Assembly: GCA_026985755.1 (NCBI GenBank) | Contig: JALSPX010000271.1 | Location: 1-6,702 of the forward strand | Length of the DNA: 6,702 bases | Origin: Sulfurovum sp. | Lineage (GTDB): Bacteria; Campylobacterota; Campylobacteria; Campylobacterales; Sulfurovaceae | Direction of reading: 5' to 3' | The notes under the pieces: model-generated | What the model was told of the DNA's origin: nothing | Seen by the model: only the letters and a program-made list of their open reading frames with translations | Database searches by the model: none | Translations under genes and position numbers: made by a program | Part shown: positions 1-5,869 of the stretch, piece by piece | Layout: every line of letters starts with the position of its first letter | How positions within the stretch are numbered: position 1 is the stretch's first letter

Positions 1-260
1 AGCAAATCATACGTTCAGGGACTGCTATTTGTGCATTGACAAGCGAATCCAAGTTTGCACAATCAAGAGCAGATTTTTTAAATAAACTCATGGTAGCTCT
101 CAAAGAAGCAAACGAAACGCAATATTGGATAAATTTACTTTATGATACAGGGTACATCACACAATCCATGCATGATAGCTTGTTAAAAGATTGTAGAGAA
201 TTGGTAGGACTCTTGGTGTCTATTACCAAAACCCTCAAAAACAAAGGCATTACAAAGTAA
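1..260 (+). CDS. Four-helix-bundle protein (S23/IVS-protein-like), 3' part only
   Basis: The reading frame is open from the left window edge (first full codon at 3) to the TAA at 258-260, giving 85 C-terminal residues. It begins QIIRSGTAICALTSES and continues with SRADFLNKLMVALKEANETQYWINLL. This matches the characteristic core of the four-helix-bundle family first known from proteins encoded in 23S rRNA intervening sequences and related to the Avd accessory protein of diversity-generating retroelements (usual pattern: LRSGTSIGAN, KADFI-K, ALKEA-ET-YWL-LL). An apparent start at the TTG at 36 is not the real start, because the conserved RSGT segment lies upstream of it; the true start is off the window. 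Family members are usually about 115-130 aa, so roughly 30-45 residues are missing. Their cellular role is mostly unknown; oligomerisation and nucleic-acid binding are suggested for Avd. No rRNA sequence is seen beside it here. The heptamer repeat R1 begins 10 bp after its stop. Confidence 0.85.
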   Translation, partial: QIIRSGTAICALTSESKFAQSRADFLNKLMVALKEANETQYWINLLYDTGYITQSMHDSLLKDCRELVGLLVSITKTLKNKGITK

Positions 261-270
261 TGCAAACCAC

Positions 271-301
271 AATTTCTAATTTCTACCTTCTAATTTCTAA
301 T
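271..301 (+). repeat. AATTTCT heptamer repeat, copy R1
   Basis: This 31-nt tract has strict 7-nt periodicity: four heptamers based on AATTTCT (the third is ACCTTCT) plus a final AAT. It fills most of the 55-bp gap between the four-helix-bundle gene and uvrB. Positions 270-301 are a perfect reverse complement of 2305-2336 (R2), and 27 of 31 positions agree with R3 at 2383-2413 in the same orientation. Its function is unknown. It ends 3 bp before the uvrB ribosome binding site, so it lies in the uvrB leader if transcription comes from upstream. Confidence 0.9.
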
Positions 302-304
302 CCC

Positions 305-310
305 AAAGGA
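305..310 (+). promoter_or_regulatory. Ribosome binding site of uvrB
   Basis: AAAGGA lies 5 nt before the GTG at 316. This supports the unusual GTG start, as no in-frame ATG with a better site lies nearby and the family N-terminus (F-V-S-Y-P-GDQP) begins there. Confidence 0.75.
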
Positions 311-315
311 TTACA

Positions 316-2289
316 GTGCCAAATTTCACAGTAAAATCAAACTATATGCCCGCAGGCGACCAACCCACTGCCATTGATGCCCTCTCCTCTTCTATAGAAG
401 CAGGCAACCAATACCAAACCCTGCTGGGTGTGACAGGCTCTGGTAAGACCTATACTATGGCAAAAGTCATAGAGCGTACCAAAAAACCAACGCTTATTAT
501 GACGCATAACAAAACGCTGGCTGCACAACTCTACAGCGAATTTAAAAGCTTTTTTCCCAACAACCATGTAGAGTATTTTATCTCTTACTATGACTACTAT
601 CAGCCTGAGGCGTATCTGCCACGGCAAGACCTTTTTATAGAAAAAGACTCTTCTATCAATGAAGAGTTGGAGCGACTACGGCTTAGTACTACGGCATCGC
701 TGTTGCACCATGATGATGTCATTGTCATTGCTTCGGTGAGTGCCAACTATGGATTGGGAAGTCCAGATGACTATAGGAGTATCGTACAAAAGCTCACCGT
801 CGGAGAAGAGTACAACCAAAAGGCGCTGCTACTTAGACTCGTAGATATGGGCTATAAACGTAATGATGAGTTCTTTGACCGTGGAGACTTTAGGGTCAAT
901 GGTGAGGTAATAGATATCTACCCTGCCTATGCAGAAGAGTTTGCTATACGTGTAGAGTTTTTTGGGGATGAGATAGAAACCGTGTATGAGTTTAATGCGC
1001 TCACAGGAGAGAAGCAAGAAGCCATGCAAGAAGCTGTCATCTACTCTGCCAATCAGTTCATCGTCAGCAAAGAGAAACTTGCACGTGCCGTTAAAAGTAT
1101 AGAAGAAGAACTTGGTGAACGTCTAAACTACTACCAGAGTCAAGACCGCATGATAGAGTACAACCGTCTCAAACAACGCACAGAGTTTGACTTGGAGATG
1201 ATAGAAGCCACAGGGATGTGTAAAGGGATAGAGAACTACTCTCGTCACCTCACAGGCAAAGCCCCAGGGGAGACCCCCTACTCTATGATGGATTACTTTG
1301 AGGCGATGCATGATGACTATCTGGTCATCGTCGATGAGTCTCATGTCTCTTTGCCACAGTTTCGTGGGATGTATGCAGGAGACAGAAGCCGTAAAGAGGT
1401 ACTGGTAGACCATGGTTTTAGGCTCCCTTCGGCACTAGACAACAGACCACTGCGTTTTGAAGAGTATATTGACAAAGCCCCACACTACCTTTTTGTCTCT
1501 GCTACACCCAATGAGCTAGAGACCGAACTCTCCTCTGTGGTAGCCCAACAAGTCGTACGCCCTACAGGACTGCTAGACCCTCCTATAGAAGTCATAGACT
1601 CTACCTACCAAGTAGAAAACCTGCATGACCGCATGAAGCCTGTTATCGCCAAAGGTGAAAGAGTCCTCATCACCGTGCTAACCAAAAAAATGGCAGAGGA
1701 GCTGAGTACCTATTATAATGACCTAGGGCTCAAGTGTCGTCATATGCACTCCGATATGGACGCCATAGAGCGTAACCAGACTATACGCTCTTTACGTTTA
1801 GGGGAGTTTGATATACTTATAGGGATTAACCTGCTTAGAGAGGGGCTGGATCTACCAGAGGTGAGCCTAGTAGCCATACTCGATGCAGACAAAGAGGGCT
1901 TTTTACGCTCACGTACTGCACTGGTACAAACCGCAGGACGTGCGGCACGTAATGCCAATGGACGCGTACTCATGTATGCCAAAAAAGTCACAGACTCGAT
2001 GCAGTACACCATAGACACCACCAAAGCCAGACGTGAAAAACAGATAGCCTACAATAAAAAACATGGCATCACCCCCAAAACCACACTACGTGATTTGGAC
2101 ACAGACCTCAAAGTAGAAGATGCAGCAGAGCTCTATAATAAACGTTCTAAAATGGACAAAATGCCCAAAGCAGAACGCCAACAACTCATCAAAGCCCTCA
2201 AAGCCAAGATGCTAGCCGCTGCTAAAACGCTGGATTTTGAAGAGGCTGCGAGATGTAGGGATGAAATAGCGAAAATCAAAAAATTGTAA
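316..2289 (+). CDS. uvrB: UvrABC excision nuclease subunit B
   Basis: UvrB is the damage-verifying helicase-like subunit of bacterial nucleotide-excision repair. UvrA loads it onto damaged DNA and it recruits UvrC for dual incision in the cytoplasm. The protein is 657 aa, a normal length, starting at GTG. Visible elements are Walker A GVTGSGKT (38-45), the aromatic-rich beta-hairpin YYDYYQPEAYLP (91-102) that inserts between DNA strands, Walker B/DESH (340-343), motif SATP (395-398), IGINLLREGLDLPEVSLVAI, motif VI QTAGRAARN (538-546) and a C-terminal UVR domain (about 620-655, EEAARCRDEI) that contacts UvrC. Two small departures from the E. coli protein as I recall it are a loop shortened by about two residues after SATP and Ala instead of Ile in QTIGRAARN; neither touches a known catalytic residue. 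No uvrA or uvrC is in the window. The gene stands alone between repeats R1 and R2. Identification is secure. Confidence 0.99.
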   Translation: MPNFTVKSNYMPAGDQPTAIDALSSSIEAGNQYQTLLGVTGSGKTYTMAKVIERTKKPTLIMTHNKTLAAQLYSEFKSFFPNNHVEYFISYYDYYQPEAYLPRQDLFIEKDSSINEELERLRLSTTASLLHHDDVIVIASVSANYGLGSPDDYRSIVQKLTVGEEYNQKALLLRLVDMGYKRNDEFFDRGDFRVNGEVIDIYPAYAEEFAIRVEFFGDEIETVYEFNALTGEKQEAMQEAVIYSANQFIVSKEKLARAVKSIEEELGERLNYYQSQDRMIEYNRLKQRTEFDLEMIEATGMCKGIENYSRHLTGKAPGETPYSMMDYFEAMHDDYLVIVDESHVSLPQFRGMYAGDRSRKEVLVDHGFRLPSALDNRPLRFEEYIDKAPHYLFVSATPNELETELSSVVAQQVVRPTGLLDPPIEVIDSTYQVENLHDRMKPVIAKGERVLITVLTKKMAEELSTYYNDLGLKCRHMHSDMDAIERNQTIRSLRLGEFDILIGINLLREGLDLPEVSLVAILDADKEGFLRSRTALVQTAGRAARNANGRVLMYAKKVTDSMQYTIDTTKARREKQIAYNKKHGITPKTTLRDLDTDLKVEDAAELYNKRSKMDKMPKAERQQLIKALKAKMLAAAKTLDFEEAARCRDEIAKIKKL

Positions 2290-2301
2290 TTTTTTGATTT
2301 T
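2272..2301 (+). terminator. Perfect 14-bp inverted repeat over the uvrB stop; possible AT-rich terminator
   Basis: Positions 2272-2285 and 2288-2301 are exact reverse complements with a 2-nt spacer; the uvrB TAA (2287-2289) lies at the centre. The 3' arm contains a run of six T. In RNA this would form a stem of about 12-13 bp after opening the innermost pairs, but with only two G/C pairs it would be weak. It is the only candidate uvrB terminator I see. The position at a gene end supports termination; the low GC content argues against a strong one. Confidence 0.4.
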
Positions 2302-2304
2302 AGA

Positions 2305-2335
2305 ATTAGAAATTAGAAGGTAGAAATTAGAAATT
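2305..2335 (-). repeat. AATTTCT heptamer repeat, copy R2 (inverted)
   Basis: This is an exact reverse complement of R1 over 31 nt (32 nt with 2336 paired to 270). It starts 4 bp after the inverted repeat that ends uvrB. It also pairs imperfectly (27 of 31) with R3 at 2383-2413, so R2 and R3 form arms around a 47-bp centre. It lies just upstream of the TATAAT box, where the -35 region of that promoter would be. Confidence 0.9.
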
Positions 2336-2338
2336 GGG

Positions 2339-2344
2339 TATAAT
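2339..2344 (+). promoter_or_regulatory. Probable -10 box of the ppk1 transcription unit
   Basis: A consensus TATAAT preceded by GGG lies 89 bp before the ppk1 start codon. No TTGACA-like hexamer lies 16-18 bp upstream (that stretch is within repeat R2). This fits Campylobacterota sigma-70 promoters, which are known to lack a conserved -35 and to rely on AT-rich periodic upstream DNA. Transcription would begin near 2350-2352 and give a leader of roughly 80 nt holding the hairpin at 2358-2375 and repeat R3. Confidence 0.6.
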
Positions 2345-2357
2345 CTATTTAATGATA

Positions 2358-2375
2358 GCGGAGCCACTGCACCGC
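2358..2375 (+). other. Small GC-rich hairpin in the ppk1 leader
   Basis: GCGGAGC (2358-2364) and GCACCGC (2369-2375) form a 7-bp stem with one A-A mismatch and the tetraloop CACT. It is the only GC-rich stretch in the otherwise very AT-rich gap and sits near the centre of the R2-R3 inverted pair. It has no T-run after it, so it is not a typical terminator. It could be a leader structure or the core of a small repeat element. Confidence 0.4.
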
Positions 2376-2382
2376 ATACAAA

Positions 2383-2417
2383 AATTTCTAATTTTTAATT
2401 TCTCATTTCTAATTTAT
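2383..2417 (+). repeat. AATTTCT heptamer repeat, copy R3
   Basis: Five heptamers based on AATTTCT (variants AATTTTT, CATTTCT, AATTTAT) in perfect register. Positions 2383-2413 agree with R1 at 27 of 31 positions in direct orientation and pair with R2 in inverted orientation. It ends 4 bp before the ppk1 ribosome binding site, mirroring the position of R1 before uvrB. Confidence 0.85.
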
Positions 2418-2421
2418 CTTT

Positions 2422-2427
2422 AAGGAG
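2422..2427 (+). promoter_or_regulatory. Ribosome binding site of ppk1
   Basis: AAGGAG, a strong Shine-Dalgarno match, lies 5 nt before the ATG at 2433 and fixes the start. Confidence 0.85.
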
Positions 2428-2432
2428 ATGCA

Positions 2433-4520
2433 ATGGACGCAGACCTCAATTCATCACAACTCTATTTCAACCGTGAGCTTTCATGGCTTCAGTTTAACTC
2501 TCGTGTGCTTGCTCAAGCACTAGATGAAACGCTTCCACCACTAGAACGGCTAAAATTTCTGGCTATCTATGGTACCAACCTAGATGAGTTTTATATGATA
2601 CGTGTCGCAGGGCTCAAGGCACTTTTTAAAGCACGGGTACAAGAGACAGGGGCGGACAAACTTACCCCTAAAGAACAGCTCGAACAGATACATGACTATC
2701 TGCATGAAGAACACCAAGTCCTAGAGACCTGTTATACCTCTATCATCTCCCAACTGCATGACAGTGCTGTGCATATCAAAAATTATGATGCCCTTAATGA
2801 TGATGAAAAAGTCACTGTAAAAAAAATATTTTTAAACGAAATCTACCCTGTTATCATCCCTATTGCTGTGGATGCAACACATCCTTTTCCTCACTTGAAT
2901 AACCTTAGTTTTGGACTGGCGATTACCCTAAAAGATGACTCTAAAAACATTAAACATGGGCTCATCCGTATCCCACGTATTTTACCCCGTTTTTTACAAG
3001 TGGAGCAAACTTTTATTCCTATAGAGTCTGTGGTAGAACACTTTGCTTCAGAGCTTTTTCCTGGTTTTAAGCCTTTGGCATCTACACCCTTTAGGGTCAC
3101 ACGTAATGCAGATATAGAGATAGAAGAGGAAGAAGCCGATGATTTTTTAGAAATCTTGCAAGAGGGACTACGTTCAAGAAACAAAGGAAACCTCATCCGC
3201 CTTGAACTCATGGAAGGTGCAGACAAAAAGCTAAGAAAATTCCTTTTGTCTCATCTTAACCTTGATGACAGAGACATTTATACGTACAAATCTTTACCCC
3301 TAAACTTGGGTAGTTTGTGGCAAATTGTGGGAGACAAAGCACTCTCTCACTTGGTGCTACCTACCTTTAATCCTAAAACTTTACCTCCGCTAGACTCTGA
3401 AAATATCTTTGATGCTATAGACAAGCAAGATATCTTACTCTATCACCCTTTTGACGCTTTTGAGCCTGTGGTACAGTTTATCAAACAAGCCGCACGGGAT
3501 AGTGAAACCGTTGCCATACGTATGACACTCTACCGTGCAGGACAAAAGTCTCCTATCGTTAAAGCACTCATCGATGCAGTGCGTGATGGCAAACAGGTGA
3601 TGGTACTCGTAGAGCTCAAAGCACGTTTTGATGAAGAGAACAACCTACGTTGGGCAAAAGCCCTAGAAGATGCAGGTGCCCACGTGGTGTATGGTATACC
3701 AGGACTCAAAGTCCATGCCAAAATAGCCCAAGTCATCAAACGAAAAGAGAATAAGCTACAAAGCTACGTACATCTGGCTACAGGAAACTATAATCCAGGT
3801 ACTGCCAAAATATATACCGATATTTCCTATTTTACAAGCAAAGAGATATTTGGTACCGATGCGACACATTTTTTCCATTTTTTAACAGGGTTTTCTACAC
3901 ATACCAAACTCGATACGCTCTTCATGTCTCCCAAACAGATCAAACCAAAACTGATTAAACTCATAGACAAAGAAGCAAAACTTGGCTCACAAGGTCACAT
4001 TATCCTCAAAGCCAACTCTTTGGTGGATGTAAACATTATTCAGGCACTCTACAAAGCTTCCCAGAAAGGGTGTAAAATTGATCTCATTATTCGTGGTATC
4101 TGTTGTCTCAAACCCAATGTCAAAGGCATCTCTGAAAATATACGCGTCTCCTCTGTCATCGGTAAATACCTAGAACACGCCCGTATCTATTACTTTAAAC
4201 ATGACAAAGTGAAGTGTTACATCGCTTCAGCAGATTTGATGCCTCGAAACCTTGTGCGTAGGATTGAGCTAATGACCCCTATCTTAGAGGAGGATCTCAC
4301 CCAAAAGATAGAACAAATTCTGATGCTTCAACTCGCAGATAATGCGTTACGTTGGGAACTACAAGAGGATGGCAACTACACCAAAGTGCCGCCCCTTGGT
4401 AAATATGTAAATAATCATGCGATACTTGAAGAATATGTAAATAAAATACATGACAAAACAAAAAAAGAGACCCCTGATTATGTGAGCCGTTTAGCCAATA
4501 GGATATTAAAGGAAAGCTAA
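2433..4520 (+). CDS. ppk1: Polyphosphate kinase 1
   Basis: PPK1 reversibly polymerises the terminal phosphate of ATP into long-chain inorganic polyphosphate through a phospho-histidine intermediate. The protein is 695 aa, close to the E. coli enzyme (688). The N-terminal helical domain begins YFNRELSWLQFN and carries the nucleotide-contacting TNLDEF (N49). The head domain spans roughly 125-310, and two phospholipase-D-like C-terminal domains span about 320-500 and 505-680. Residues matching the E. coli active site at a constant offset of seven are R368 (TLYRAG), R398 (KARFDEE), the phosphorylated H428 (KVHAK) and H447 (VHLATGNYN). H582 (LEHAR) matches the third catalytic histidine. All appear intact. 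The stop codon overlaps the next start (TAATG), which implies cotranscription and probably translational coupling with the carbonic anhydrase-like gene. Expression is probably driven from the TATAAT at 2339. Confidence 0.98.
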   Translation: MDADLNSSQLYFNRELSWLQFNSRVLAQALDETLPPLERLKFLAIYGTNLDEFYMIRVAGLKALFKARVQETGADKLTPKEQLEQIHDYLHEEHQVLETCYTSIISQLHDSAVHIKNYDALNDDEKVTVKKIFLNEIYPVIIPIAVDATHPFPHLNNLSFGLAITLKDDSKNIKHGLIRIPRILPRFLQVEQTFIPIESVVEHFASELFPGFKPLASTPFRVTRNADIEIEEEEADDFLEILQEGLRSRNKGNLIRLELMEGADKKLRKFLLSHLNLDDRDIYTYKSLPLNLGSLWQIVGDKALSHLVLPTFNPKTLPPLDSENIFDAIDKQDILLYHPFDAFEPVVQFIKQAARDSETVAIRMTLYRAGQKSPIVKALIDAVRDGKQVMVLVELKARFDEENNLRWAKALEDAGAHVVYGIPGLKVHAKIAQVIKRKENKLQSYVHLATGNYNPGTAKIYTDISYFTSKEIFGTDATHFFHFLTGFSTHTKLDTLFMSPKQIKPKLIKLIDKEAKLGSQGHIILKANSLVDVNIIQALYKASQKGCKIDLIIRGICCLKPNVKGISENIRVSSVIGKYLEHARIYYFKHDKVKCYIASADLMPRNLVRRIELMTPILEEDLTQKIEQILMLQLADNALRWELQEDGNYTKVPPLGKYVNNHAILEEYVNKIHDKTKKETPDYVSRLANRILKES
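4508..4513 (+). promoter_or_regulatory. Ribosome binding site of the carbonic anhydrase-like gene
   Basis: AAAGGA lies inside the last codons of ppk1, 6 nt before the ATG at 4520. It decides the start, which overlaps the ppk1 stop by one base. Confidence 0.7.
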
Positions 4521-5044
4521 TGATACTAAAATTTAAAAATTGGACACCGACACTAGGCAAAAATGCATGGATAGCCGAAGGTGCCTCTGTGATAGGTCGC
4601 ACCACTATGGGTGAAGACTCTGCGGTGTGGTTTGGCTGTGTGGTGCGTGGAGATGTACACCATATCACCATAGGTGACAGAACCAACATCCAAGACCTCA
4701 GCATGATACACGTCACCCACCACAAACTCCCCGATGAGAGTGATGGTAACCCGACGATTATCGGTAATGATGTCACGGTAGGTCACAGAGTCATGCTCCA
4801 TGGCTGTACCATAGAAGATGCCTGTCTCATAGGCATGAGTGCGACCATACTCGATGGTGCGGTCATTGGCAAAGAGTCCATCGTAGGTGCGTCTTCATTG
4901 GTAACCAAAGGTAAAAAATTCCCCCCAAGAAGCCTCATCATGGGAAGCCCAGCCAAAGTAGTACGAGAACTCACAGACGAAGAAGTAGCAGAACTGTATG
5001 CTTCAGCCCAACGTTATGTTGCGTTTAAAAATGAGTATCTATAA
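4520..5044 (+). CDS. Gamma-class carbonic anhydrase-like hexapeptide-repeat protein
   Basis: The 174-aa protein folds as a left-handed beta-helix of hexapeptide repeats (for example I-G-R-T-T-M-G-E-D-S-A-V, I-I-G-N-D-V-T-V-G, I-G-K-E-S-I-V-G-A) followed by a C-terminal helix (about 153-172). Members form trimers with a metal bound between subunits. Metal ligands expected from the Methanosarcina Cam enzyme are visible: H64 (SMIHVTHH), H89 and H94 (VGHRVMLHGC, the same five-residue spacing), with R43, D45 (RGD) and Q58 (NIQD) matching its structural and proton-network residues. It belongs to the YrdA/PaaY/CaiE-like short branch, which lacks Cam's acidic loop. Several members of this branch show no or only conditional carbonic anhydrase activity, so hydration of CO2 is plausible but not proven. 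It overlaps ppk1 by one base and shares its transcript. No terminator is evident after it. Confidence 0.9.
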   Translation: MILKFKNWTPTLGKNAWIAEGASVIGRTTMGEDSAVWFGCVVRGDVHHITIGDRTNIQDLSMIHVTHHKLPDESDGNPTIIGNDVTVGHRVMLHGCTIEDACLIGMSATILDGAVIGKESIVGASSLVTKGKKFPPRSLIMGSPAKVVRELTDEEVAELYASAQRYVAFKNEYL

Positions 5045-5140
5045 TCCAAAATATTCAATAAAACCATTGTGTATTTAGCACTATGATACCGTAAATAATT
5101 GACTTCTTGCGATAGCAGGTATTGCATTTTCTTTTTTTTG

Positions 5141-5185
5141 GTTCGTTTTCTTTCTTTGTTGCATCGACAAAGAAAAAAAATGAAC
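5141..5185. repeat. 45-bp imperfect palindrome (19-bp arms, 7-nt loop)
   Basis: Arms 5141-5159 and 5167-5185 pair at 17 of 19 positions around the loop TGCATCG. The exceptions are a C/A mismatch at 5150/5176 and a G/T (wobble in RNA) at 5145/5181. The inner 9 bp (TTTCTTTGT with ACAAAGAAA) and the outer GTTC/GAAC are perfect. One arm is pyrimidine-rich and the other purine-rich. Neither strand has a T-run after the stem, so it is not a standard terminator. It ends 27 bp before the start codon of the EI24-like gene and would lie in its leader. Confidence 0.75.
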
Positions 5186-5199
5186 ATAAGCAACACAAT

Positions 5200-5205
5200 A
5201 AAAGG
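5200..5205 (+). promoter_or_regulatory. Ribosome binding site of the EI24-like gene
   Basis: AAAAGG lies 7 nt before the ATG at 5213. It favours this start over the ATG at 5180, which overlaps the palindrome and is preceded only by an A-run, and over the TTG at 5099. Confidence 0.65.
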
Positions 5206-5212
5206 TTCAGCC

Positions 5213-5869
5213 ATGACAAAAACTATATCCAAAAGTTTCAAAGACATCTTGTCTCCAATAGTCCTATTCTTTGTATTCAAAGTCACCCTCATATCCTTAG
5301 TGATTACAGCAATACTCCTATGGGGTATCAAAGATAATCTCAACAGCTTCATCATCAGCTACCTCTCATGGATACCATGGGAGTGGCTACAGACCACTGG
5401 GGCTTCGGTGGCATTGATAGTCATTGCTTATATGGTTTTTATTATGATGATTTCTGTGGTTACCTCGTTTATGGTAGAACCACTTCTTATCAAGCTGGCA
5501 CAAAAACACTACCCATCAGTCAAAGTCCTAGGTGCGCCTAACGTCACTACATCACTTGTATTAAGTCTAAAATCTGCACTGATATTTTTCGCTATTTTTC
5601 TGTTCACTTTTCCTGTGATGTTTATACCGCTTGTGGGTGCTGTCTATATACTATGGCTCTGGTCCATACTCATCAAAAAGCCTACCATCTACGATGTAAG
5701 TTCACTTTTTATAGAAAATAAAAAAGAGATAGACGCAAAAACCAAAAAGTCTACCATCCTCGCCATGATAGCTGCAGGATTTAACTATATCCCTTTGCTT
5801 AATATTTTTTCAGCAGTGTTTGCACAGATACTATTTTTACATAAAATATTAGAAAAAGAAGAGAATTAA
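5213..5869 (+). CDS. EI24/CysZ-like integral membrane protein
   Basis: With the ATG at 5213 the protein has 218 aa, mostly membrane-embedded. Hydrophobic segments lie at about 15-38, 63-86, 117-139, 140-154 and 182-209. The loop 155-180 is rich in Lys, Glu and Asp. The C-terminal motif FNYIPLLNIFSAVFAQILF (190-208) resembles the IP-x-x-N-x-x-x-P-V-x-A signature of the EI24 domain family, which includes the sulfate permease CysZ. Several family members are uncharacterised, and sulfate transport cannot be concluded here: no cys genes are nearby. A longer start at 5099 would add 38 residues translated from the palindromic spacer and is unlikely. The gene converges on the minus-strand exonuclease and their stop codons overlap by 4 bp (TTAA). 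Family assignment is moderately secure; substrate and role are unknown. Confidence 0.75.
   Translation: MTKTISKSFKDILSPIVLFFVFKVTLISLVITAILLWGIKDNLNSFIISYLSWIPWEWLQTTGASVALIVIAYMVFIMMISVVTSFMVEPLLIKLAQKHYPSVKVLGAPNVTTSLVLSLKSALIFFAIFLFTFPVMFIPLVGAVYILWLWSILIKKPTIYDVSSLFIENKKEIDAKTKKSTILAMIAAGFNYIPLLNIFSAVFAQILFLHKILEKEEN

Larger units (their letters stand above)
5045..5212 (+). other. Non-coding spacer before the EI24-like gene
   Basis: This 168-bp AT-rich spacer holds a weak -10-like TATGAT (5082-5087) without a recognisable -35, two T-rich runs around 5127-5139 and the palindrome at 5141-5185. The reading frame of the downstream gene is open back to a TTG at 5099, but the resulting residues mostly translate the palindrome and T-runs. 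I treat the spacer as non-coding. A promoter for the EI24-like gene may lie here, but I cannot place it with confidence. Confidence 0.6.

Noticed and set aside
36..260. A complete 74-residue gene starting at the TTG at 36
   Set aside because: The conserved family segment QIIRSGT lies in frame upstream of it, and the frame is open to the window edge; it is a truncated longer gene.
270..2336. uvrB carried by an insertion sequence with terminal inverted repeats
   Set aside because: No transposase and no visible target-site duplication; the arms are internally periodic, unlike IS ends. The repeat pair itself is kept as a finding.
271..2413. CRISPR array formed by the AATTTCT units
   Set aside because: The units are 7 bp in uninterrupted tandem with no spacers, and there are no cas genes; this is a short tandem repeat.
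2891..3226. 111-codon minus-strand open frame inside ppk1
   Set aside because: Low-complexity Ser/Arg-rich shadow of the ppk1 coding strand with no ribosome binding site or motif.
4297..4776. 159-codon minus-strand open frame across the ppk1 / carbonic anhydrase junction
   Set aside because: It lies opposite two well-supported genes with intact conserved motifs and shows no recognisable family features of its own.
5141..5185. Rho-independent terminator of the ppk1 transcript
   Set aside because: The stem is not followed by a T-run on either strand; the T-runs precede it on the plus strand.
5099..5212. N-terminal extension of the EI24-like protein from TTG 5099 or ATG 5180
   Set aside because: The extra residues translate T-runs and a palindrome, and AAAAGG sits 7 nt before the ATG at 5213.
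5014..5355. 113-codon minus-strand open frame across the spacer and the EI24-like start
   Set aside because: It covers the palindrome and the start of a real gene on the other strand; the composition is typical of a chance frame.
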